Below are positions 18,451 to 25,672 of a DNA stretch of 25,672 bases, piece by piece. The translations under genes were made by a program, and so were the position numbers. The notes under the pieces were generated by a model, which was not told the origin of the DNA, searched no databases, and saw only the letters and a list, made by a program, of their open reading frames with translations. Every line of letters begins with the position of its first letter. The stretch's first letter is position 1. This DNA comes from Chara braunii (lineage: Eukaryota > Streptophyta > Charophyceae > Charales > Characeae): NCBI GenBank assembly GCA_003427395.1, contig BFEA01000032.1:4058834-4084505 (forward strand), read 5' to 3'.

Positions 18451-19429
18451 ATGAATATTGAGGTATTACCACTGGGAACCCTTCCCACTTTCACAAGTGC
18501 TGAGTGTCCAGAACTCTTCAACATATCAGGTCCAGTTCAATCCCAAACTCACAAACAAAACAGACCTGCACAACATAATGCAAAAACAGTTCACATGCCA
18601 CGCACTTAACGGCGTCAACCATCAACCATTGACATTGTCCCTCACTCCCCAAACCATGCATGACGGCTCTATCTTTCCTGAGATGCAAGCCCAGCCCCCT
18701 CACATTTATTCAAAGGACCCTTGAGAGTGACCAGGACCATTTAGGCAATGACCACAGATGACAGGTTTACTGACCACAGGGCTTGATTTTAGGTGTAGGT
18801 ATCAAGTCGAGGCAGAAAAAGTTGAATCGGCAACGACCGACCTGTTATCGAGTGATAACAAAAAATTGAGTCTTTTTTGTAGGACTTATCCTTCAATTGC
18901 GGTAGACCAAAGCAAAGAACTGCACACACACAGGTCAACAATGATTCAACATCCCCACTTGATTCCCACATAATGATATCTAAGAGTCAAACCCTTAGTT
19001 CTGGTTTTTGAGCTTTGGGATCAACATCCCAAAGTCTAACCCCTAAGCTTCTATCTACCCCTAAGTCGTCTGTCACTCCTCCTTCTTTTATTTCAAGGAG
19101 TTTCTTGTCTATGTCTCAGGTTGTCACAGAGAAACTCAGATTTCTCCTTCGTTCAGTCCTTGCAGTTTCTCTCTCTTGCGGATAAGCGCACTCTTTGGTA
19201 CTTTATGCGGTAGTTTAACAGAGTTTTACTCATGTCGTTCAGTGGTTTCTCCCTTAGGAGTCTATCAATGAACCGAGGCTACGCGGAAATCTTTCTTGTC
19301 TAATCCTTTTCCCAACGGTATCTGTTTTCTTTTACATTTCTTTCTAAAGAACCTTTGGGGTCGCTTCCGATGGAGCACTTCCTTTTTCCTTTTCTCTTCT
19401 CCTTGTCCTGACATGCGCAAGTAGTGGCC
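18451..19429. other. No recognisable gene
   Basis: An 88-codon plus frame (18458-18724) and a few shorter frames show no motif. The text may belong to the U3 part of the LTR or to another repeat. Pyrimidine-rich patches occur at 19070-19160 and 19330-19410. Confidence 0.4.
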
Positions 19430-19998
19430 TGATTCACCCGGGAATCTTCCACTACTTGATCAATTCCAAACAATCTGTTAGTCAGAAGAGTAGTCGAGTA
19501 GCCCTATGAGAGCACCCAACCATACTTTAAAGTCCATACAACCAAGTAGTTCAAGCAATCTAGTGCAAGCAATTGGATAACTCACCCGGNAGTATCCTTT
19601 TATTAGATGAGCAGATTGTTAGGAAGCCTATGTTGAGNTGCCTCAACACTCGACTCAACATTCAGAAAACACTCCAGATCCAAGTGTCAATTCCAAATCA
19701 AAGTTAGTAACAGGCGGTCTTCACGGAAGCCTCCTATTACTACTTGATTCAGAGCTCGGTCTTTTCCTCAAAAGTGTAGTAGGACGACCCTACGGGGGTC
19801 ACCCTACTACTTAATTAGAGTCAGACGAGCTGGGATTATGTTAGTGGATTCAGACAAACACCAGATCATCCCTTTCCGGGAGTATCTTGTTAGACCCTGT
19901 TAAAATTGAGTTAAGCAAGCGTTAGGATGACCCCACGGAAGCCTCCCATGTCCTGCTTCAATGTTAATCAGGTGGATCGTTAGTACTTATTCATATCG

Positions 19999-20431
19999 TC
20001 CATTAGTCATACCCTGAACAAGTCGTAAGGTTACTCACNCGGGAGTACCCCTTTACTTGTTCAAACATAACTGCCTCATTTCTTCTCTCCATTAGTTGAC
20101 CCCTAAATCAAACAAGTATTAGGACAACCCACCCGGGAGTCATACTACTACCAGTTTGATATATAGGAGATCAAGAAGAACTCTTGATTGAGTTGTCCTG
20201 ACAGTTCACCTATCTGGCCTATGCGTTGTAAGTGAGCAAAAGGCATGTGGACTCCCACGGGAAGTCGGACAGATCGACCCAGACTTAGGAGTTCGTACAC
20301 TCACCCAGGAGTATTCGAATCCCTCCCCAGTCTGGTTCGATTAGTGATAGGAGAGCTTAACGGAAGCCTCCTGTTACCTTTTTCTTTTGTTAGCCTTTGA
20401 AGACGAGTACCCTACGAGAGTACCAGGATTA
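19999..20431 (+). repeat. Higher-order repeat block, left copy
   Basis: This block and 21013-21445 share the same order of landmarks: CCATTAGTCATACC at the start, TTACTCAC and GGAGTA, AGTTGA with AATCAAACAA, GTATTAGGA, GGAGATCAAGA, AGTCG-ACAGATCG, GTGATAGGAG-like arms and a final GTAC hairpin. The copies are clearly diverged, so the duplication is old. Confidence 0.75.
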
Positions 20432-20890
20432 ATTGGCTTTTGTTAAATTTGAAGAAATGTACCCCACGGGAGTACCGGATCAATCGTTGTTGTTAAGTTG
20501 AAGAAGCGTACCCCATGGGAGTACCGGATCAATGGTTGTTGTTGCCGATTGTAGGATTGTACTTCATGGAAGTACCGATCAAATGGCTTCGTTAACTGAA
20601 GGAATATACTTCACGGAAGTACCGGATTAATTTGACTTCGTTAACCTGAAGGAATGTACTTCACGGAAGTACCGGATCAGTTTAACTTTGTTAAACTGAA
20701 AGAATGTACTTCACGGAAGTACCGGGTCAATTTGACTTTTGTTAAGCTGAAGAAATGTACTTCACGGAAGTACCGGATCAAAATGACTTTTGTTGAACTA
20801 AAGAATGTACTTCACAGAAGTACCGGTCAAACAGGTTTTTGTTAAGTTTGAAGAAGTGTATTTCACGGAAGTACCGGATCAAACAACCTT
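20395..20890 (+). repeat. Tandem array of ten ~50 bp hairpin units
   Basis: Hairpins start at 20407, 20459, 20508, 20559, 20606, 20656, 20706, 20757, 20807 and 20858, a steady 47-52 base spacing. The consensus is GTACTTCACGGAAGTAC (7 bp stem, 3-base loop) followed by CGGATCAA and GTTAA-rich linker. Early units read GTACCCC on the left arm and GGAGTAC on the right; later ones read GTACTTC and GAAGTAC. The linkers are also homologous between units, so the whole 50-mer is the repeat. Confidence 0.92.
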
Positions 20891-21012
20891 TGTTGTTGTA
20901 ACCTGTAGGTTAATAGGGAAGCTGCACGGCACCTTCCTGCTACTATTGTCAGAGTCAACCAATCATCATACCAATTTCTTACTTGAATTAGTCCATTAGT
21001 ATCAAACGATGT

Positions 21013-21445
21013 CAATCCATTAGTCATACCAAAACAAGTAGCAGGGTTACTCACCCNGGAGTATCCCTTTTACCTGTCCGGACATAATCAACTCATTCTT
21101 TCTGCGTTAGTTGATCCTCAAATCAAACAAAGTATTAGGATAACCCTCCCGGGAGTCACCCTAATACCAGTTCGATGCGTAGGAGATCAAGACCACTTTT
21201 AGGTTAGTCGCCCCGATCGTTCATTTATTCGTTTACGTATTAAATTGAGCAAAATATTGTTGACTTACACGGAAGTCGCACAGATCGGCCTAGACTTTAG
21301 GAGTTTGTGCACTCACCCGGGATTACTTAATTCCCATCCCAAGTCTAGTCGGATCAGTGAAAGGAGAACCCCACGGGAGCCTCCCATTACCTCTGTTTTT
21401 GTTAGTTGTTTGAAAACGTGTACCCCACGGGAGTACCGGACTAGT
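21013..21445 (+). repeat. Higher-order repeat block, right copy
   Basis: This is the diverged second copy of the 19999-20431 block, offset by about 1,014 bases, with the hairpin array lying between them. It carries its own compact hairpins at 21262-21277 (GACTT/AAGTC arms) and 21420-21436. A further unit lies just outside at 21474-21490 (GTACTCC/GGAGTAC, perfect). Confidence 0.75.
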
Positions 21446-21750
21446 CATGCTTTGATTAATCACTTGAAGACATGTACTCCACGGGAGTACCAGATTAGTC
21501 TTGGATTTAGCTGGTAAGTCAACAGAGAAGACGCACCGCATCTTCTCGTTATCAATGTATGCATGTCGAAAGTCAACTTAGTTAGGTGGATGGCTGGGTA
21601 GTTCGCACGACGAGTACCCTTTTAGTCATTCCATTCAGACAACATGACGACCCCAATGGAGGTCTCCATCATACTGCCTTTGTTTTCTCAAGCCCATGCA
21701 GACTAGGTTCCTTCTCGGTTCTTCTCCTAGGTTCCTTTTCCTAACTTCAG

Positions 21751-22084
21751 ACAGATTCTCAATTCAAACATATAATACTTTCACTTTTGATAATTTGGTA
21801 TTGAAGAAAAGGTATAAACAGTATATCGCATAATCACGCATGCAGTCCGATTGAAGGGTGTAACCTGTAAGGGTATATGGGAAAGGAGTAGGTGAAGCAT
21901 ACCTTATGATTCCCTGCCTCCAGAGTTCCTCTTGAACTCCGGCAGAGCTCCCGCAATCGTCCTGTGGTCTGTTTGTCTAAGTATCATTTTTCATAGAGTA
22001 AAACTTCATATTCAAAGATATCATATCTTTTTAGGTAAGTGTGAAATCAAAAGGGAAGTAAGGGGATTAGTTTACAGGAGAATG
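21751..22084. other. No recognisable gene
   Basis: Mixed sequence with only short frames and no repeat or motif that I can support. Confidence 0.4.
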
Positions 22085-22345
22085 GGGAAGGATGGAAGAG
22101 GCAGGCACCATNACATGGTGACGATGTCTCTCTCCTCTCCAATGCCCCATACTTCTCAAATCTGATCCTCCCTACTTCTNTCGATATCAATCAGCCAATC
22201 AAGGACCCACAAGATGATGCTTAAGAATGAAACGATCATGATAATAACTTTGGAAAAATACAAAGAAGAGAGAATCGAAGAGACCAGGTCAAAGGAGAGG
22301 GGAGAAGAGTGGAGGAGGCAGGTACCACCACATGGTGACAGTGTT
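22085..22345 (+). repeat. Pair of related units with a CACATGGTG core
   Basis: A purine-rich lead followed by GAGGCAGG, ACCA and ACATGGTGAC occurs at about 22096-22124 and again at about 22316-22340. Both have a short palindrome (CACCA..TGGTG). The units are diverged and no function is evident. Confidence 0.6.
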
Positions 22346-22421
22346 CCTTCCGTTTTAGCGTCCTGTCTTTTCTTCTTCCTTGTCTTATCATGCTCAATAT
22401 CAAAAATAATCCCTACTTAAT

Positions 22422-22489
22422 ATTCAGTAAAATAATAATAACAATAATAATAGTAATAATAATAAACAATAATAATAACAATAATAATT
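22422..22489 (+). repeat. (AAT)n microsatellite
   Basis: This is an imperfect AAT/AAC repeat directly to the left of repeat copy A. Confidence 0.9.
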
Positions 22490-22494
22490 GTACG

Positions 22495-23318
22495 GAACAT
22501 GATTGTGAATGTCATATAGAAACTCAAGTTGCGAATCCAGCNGCTGCCTGAGCTAACCATGCATGAGTATAAAGTACAAGTGCATCGAGTATCCATCAAA
22601 TAGAGCAATACAATAGTAATGAGCCAATGNNGAGGCCTGCANGCCATATTGTCNCAATATCTGGGGTCANTCCTTGCTGTTGAGTGCCCGTAGGTTGTAA
22701 TAGATCTGTCGTCGGAAGGACCTCGNGGTTCCTGAGATTCGTAGTTGTTACAACCCATGGAACATCAAGATCGTGACTGCTATAGTATCGAAGGTCAAAT
22801 GCACAGGCTTCCGGAAGATCCGGAGGTGACCCTTCAACCGTTATTTANAGNAGACTAGAGGCAAGTGGGCAGTGGTAAGTCTATCCTTGNTGAGTCAGCG
22901 GTACCCAGTCCCCGTCTCGGATNGTCCAGTCAGCGAGTATCGCGCGNGACTGTGTACACTCAGGGCCAGCGGGAACGAGGCAGGCCAGCCACAAACAGAA
23001 GTATAAATCAAGAGGCAGCGCCCAACCATTCATTCATTGNTGCGTGAGCCACGTGGAACTGCTGTCGCAACGACATGTGCGAGGTGGTCTGCAGATCCCC
23101 GGGGATGAAGTGGGCTTGAAGGTGATAGTGATGACTGTGGCAGCTGCCATAGCCGTTAGTGATTGATAGTGGCCGTAACCATCTGCAGTGAGTTTGCACT
23201 CGAATTGTGTTCTCAGTTGTCATATCTCTGAGTTTTGAGTGGACGCTTGTCGCCAGTTCGTTGTGCCACCGGTCTGCATATATGTGGTGTGAGTACGAAA
23301 GCTAGGCTAATTGCAGAA
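22495..23318 (+). mobile_element. Dispersed repeat, copy A, with TATA box
   Basis: This segment aligns over much of its length with copy B (from about 23405). Shared landmarks are a TACAATATCGA/TATAGTATCGA-like string, TACCCAGTCCC, GTATAA(A/T)TCAAGAGGC (TATA box at 23002-23007), CATTCATTC, TGTGCGAGG-GGTCTGCAG and a terminal TCTGAGT-TTGAGTGG-CGCTTGTCGCC. It ends with GAAAGCTAGGCTAATT and then an AAT tract. No open frame is conserved. A non-autonomous retroelement or solo LTR would fit; the class is not certain. Confidence 0.65.
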
Positions 23319-23403
23319 TAANAATAATAATATTNATAATAACAATAATAGTAATAATAATAAAAATAATAACAACAATGATAATAATAATAGTACTNAT
23401 NAA
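23319..23403 (+). repeat. (AAT)n microsatellite between repeat copies
   Basis: This is an imperfect AAT repeat with several N bases. It forms the right border of copy A and the left border of copy B. Confidence 0.9.
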
Positions 23404-23404
23404 A

Positions 23405-24689
23405 TGGTATTCACCANTTCGCAACANCTNATGCAGNTTCCAGGGTTTGACCCATAGTCATCATCTTTCCTATGTACAGTATCTGCGTAGATCCTGAGAG
23501 TCGAACCCGTGATCCGGGTATTCGCAGCAATTGATAAGTTGTCATATGTAGGTTGTAGGGGTTCAGTCAGTAGGCCTGTCGTTTGTAGACCTTAGCAGAT
23601 CCTGGGTGTCGTAGCTGTAAGTCCTCTGCAGGGTCCTGGTCGCAGTCACTACAGCCTTGAAGTCTCAAAGTTACTGCTGCTACAATATCGAGGGGGCCGA
23701 ACCCGCAGATTTCCGGAAAGTCCAGAAGTGGCTTTTCAAATGCAGCCCTCGGTAGACTGTAGGCAGGTGGCCAATGGTGAATCCACTTTCGTTCAGTCAG
23801 TTGTACCCAGTCCCAGTTTATTTCTCACAATCAGCAAGTACCATGAGGGACTATTTGCACCATGGGACGATGGAGAGAGACAGGCCGATAAGCCACAAAA
23901 GTATAATTCAAGAGGCCGCGCACAGCTGTTCATTCATTCCCGCGGAAGCCATGCGGAAGTGTTGTCTCAGCGGCTTGTGCGAGGAGGTCTGCAGTGTGCC
24001 CGAAGTCGAAGTGGGCCAGGAGAGCTTATCATAGCGATAGCGTAGAGGCAGCCATAGCTACCATAGCTGTAGCCGGTGTGTGAACAGTCACTTGTTTGGG
24101 CGCTGAGCCGCCACAGTCAGTTGAAAACGAACTCTTATTTGGGTGTCATAGCTCTGAGTATTGAGTGGGCGCTTGTCGCCGGTTTGCTGTGCTGCCTGTC
24201 TGACTAACTGTCTGTGTATCTGTTTTTGTTTATCTGTATGTCTGTATGGCTGGATGTCTGTCGGTCTCTGTTTGTGATTGGTTTGCAACTTGTTCGTCTG
24301 TTTGTGTTGGTCTGTCTTTCGATATCTATCTATTTCCCTTGTCTGGCCTGTCTGTATCTGTTTATCTGTCTGTTTTTTTTGCTTCTCTTTTCTCCTTTTT
24401 TGCTTATCTTTTCTCCTTTCTCTCTCTCCCTTCTTCTTCCACGTGTGCGTGTGTTTGTGGGGTACCTAGGTTGATCCGGGTTTGAAGTGTGAAGTGCACA
24501 CTGGTGTTGGACATAGTGACAAGGGTTACGATGCATGGGTGTTGATGCACCATAGCCAGTCGAAGCAAGCCTGCATCTGAACTGTGTCCTGGTTTCCATA
24601 TCTTCGAGCTTTGAGTTAGGTGTCTATCGCTGGTTTGCTGCGCGACTGTGTGCATGCCTGAGCAGTGTGAATAAAAGCTAGTCTGATTT

Positions 24690-24690
<1 letters not shown>
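23405..24690 (+). mobile_element. Dispersed repeat, copy B, with TATA box and polyA signal
   Basis: This is the diverged second copy of the 22495-23318 repeat. It has the TATA-like box at 23902-23907 and AATAAA at 24670-24675, just before AAGCTAGTCTG, the counterpart of the end of copy A. It differs by a roughly 380 base insertion-like stretch that includes the TGTCTG-rich tract. The element's terminal segment also appears twice (about 24119-24193 and 24571-24643). TATA box upstream and polyadenylation signal at the end are consistent with an RNA-copied element. Confidence 0.65.
24195..24450 (+). repeat. TCTG/TTTC-rich simple repeat inside copy B
   Basis: Degenerate TGTCTG and TATCTG units grade into a CTTTT-rich stretch. 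Plus-strand frames through it are Leu/Phe/Cys-rich artefacts. Confidence 0.85.
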
Positions 24691-24691
<1 letters not shown>

Positions 24692-24724
<33 letters not shown>

Positions 24725-24741
24725 ATAATAATAATAATAAT
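24692..24741 (+). repeat. (ACT)n then (AAT)n microsatellite
   Basis: About ten ACT units followed by about six AAT units form the tail of copy B. Confidence 0.95.
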
Positions 24742-25616
24742 GATATGCAAGGGAGATGAGCAATAGCGAACTTTAGAAATCAAACAGCAATATACATATG
24801 AGACTAGATAGTCTTGACCTCGAACCAACAACAGAATTGCATCACGAATTTTCGCCAAGTAAGAAGACGTCAAGAACTCATAATTGACAATGCTGAAACA
24901 GTCTCATCATCATCAACGAAGAACCAAAGTTGATATCCTCGGCGCCCAGACTACATACTGCAGATCCTATTACTACAAAGCCGATGATGACGTCTACAGC
25001 TTCTCAAGTACGAGCAGATCTCGGACAATGGTGGCGCCTCAAGCACCAAGTATGTCCCTCGTATCACTCTTAACCTTGTCCCCCCCTTCACACAGATACC
25101 ACATGCACCTAGGACCACCATGCGCCATCGATTCACGGTGATCTTTGTAAGTCTCACTCCCTCTCTTTCTCTTTACCCGTTCTATCCTCTTTACCTCTGT
25201 GAACGCAGCGCGGCCCGTTTACGAAGATGCATCACACCACAACCAAGTACTACGGATACGAATAACATAATCGTATTTTAACAAGTCGGTCGGTCGGTGG
25301 CCATCCTCATTGTTATCAACGGCTCACCACACCCCCTTTGCAAGCCTTCCTCCTAATGCATGGTAGGTAACGGACGCCGGATTGATGCGGGACGCTCGGG
25401 CGACAATCAGTGAGCAAAGGTGAACGATTCGACCAATGCCACGGTATAGGAAGCCCCGACAACCGTGACTGTTACCAACATCGAATGTGCTGCTGGGTGC
25501 CGCCAGAGGAGTTCGTTCGAACACCCGAGAATGACTGGCTAGTCCCTTCCAAACAGGAAAGCACCCAGAGTGTGTGATGCGCGTCCCTCATAACTCTGTT
25601 ATTATCTTTCAGACGC
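24742..25616. other. No recognisable gene
   Basis: Frames up to 86 codons exist on both strands, but none shows a motif or supportive codon pattern. It may be another diverged element bounded by AAT tracts on both sides, though I could not align it to copies A or B. Confidence 0.4.
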
Positions 25617-25619
25617 ACA

Positions 25620-25672
25620 TACTAATAATGATAGTAATGATAATAATATAATAACAATATCAATAATAATAA
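25620..25672 (+). repeat. (AAT)n microsatellite at the window end
   Basis: This is an imperfect AAT/GAT repeat cut by the window edge. Confidence 0.9.

Larger units (their letters stand above)
19430..21750 (+). repeat. Hairpin-rich repeat region with CACGG core
   Basis: More than fifteen short inverted repeats centred on CACGG or a close variant occur here. They fall in two classes: compact 16-17 base hairpins, and longer 34-36 base hairpins ending in TAGGAG/CTCCTA-like arms. Examples of the longer class are AGTAACAGG/CCTATTACT (19706-19741), GTAGTAGG/CCTACTAC with inner GACCC/GGGTC (19776-19810) and GTGATAGGAG/CTCCTGTTAC with inner GCTT/AAGC (20344-20377). The region has no coding frame of note. 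It may be part of a retrotransposon LTR or an independent satellite. Confidence 0.8.

Noticed and set aside
20395-20890. CRISPR-like look: short palindromic repeats at even spacing
   Set aside because: The segments between the palindromes are homologous to each other rather than unique spacers, no cas gene is near, and the context is eukaryotic. It is a satellite-type tandem repeat.
25324-25524. Minus-strand 66-codon frame
   Set aside because: It has no recognisable motif, no supporting context and is short enough to arise by chance.

Overview
This is a repeat-dominated stretch of a eukaryotic nuclear genome. I see no intact host gene, rRNA or complete tRNA. It carries abundant dinucleotide and trinucleotide microsatellites and scattered single N bases, as in a draft assembly. 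The best lineage clue is at 17915-17934, a 20-base match with one mismatch, from memory, to the 3' end of plant-type cytosolic tRNA-Asp. That is the classic primer-binding site of many plant Ty3/gypsy elements, so a green-lineage host is likely but not proven.

Region 1 (about 1.4-10.9 kb) is a large Helitron rolling-circle transposon. In order it holds: a basic N-terminal reading frame of unknown function (1403-2971); a Rep (HUH nuclease) plus Pif1-like helicase gene (2968-7323); a second, rearranged copy of the helicase C-terminal half (7434-8779); and an unrecognised accessory frame behind a splice-acceptor-like sequence (about 8932-10900). All are interrupted by stops and frameshifts. Of 12 internal in-frame stops, 11 are TAA or TAG and one is TGA, while the natural ends of three frames are TGA. 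The element is therefore either an ordinary decayed pseudogene or comes from a lineage that reads TAA/TAG as glutamine. Both readings are given below.

Region 2 (about 11-13.6 kb) is low-complexity DNA: a G-run, long CT and CA/TA microsatellites, a GC-rich minisatellite, a roughly 490 bp polypyrimidine block, and a minus-strand tRNA-derived (SINE-like) unit with Pol III A and B boxes.

Region 3 (about 14-19.4 kb) holds remains of a minus-strand LTR retrotransposon: an LTR end at 17937, a tRNA-Asp primer-binding site, a leader with three tandem copies of a hairpin-bearing repeat, and a weak decayed coding segment. No gag-pol motif could be confirmed.

Region 4 (about 19.4-21.75 kb) is the most unusual non-coding part: a dense series of short hairpins with core CACGG. 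They include ten units in a roughly 50 bp tandem array, nested in a duplicated block of about 430 bp. Stem bases change on both arms, which points to structure rather than primary sequence as the conserved property.

Region 5 (about 22-25.7 kb) holds two diverged copies of a repeat with TATA-like boxes, each bordered by (AAT)n-type tracts, plus further microsatellites. The regions do not form a shared pathway. They are independent transposable elements and repeats accumulated side by side.
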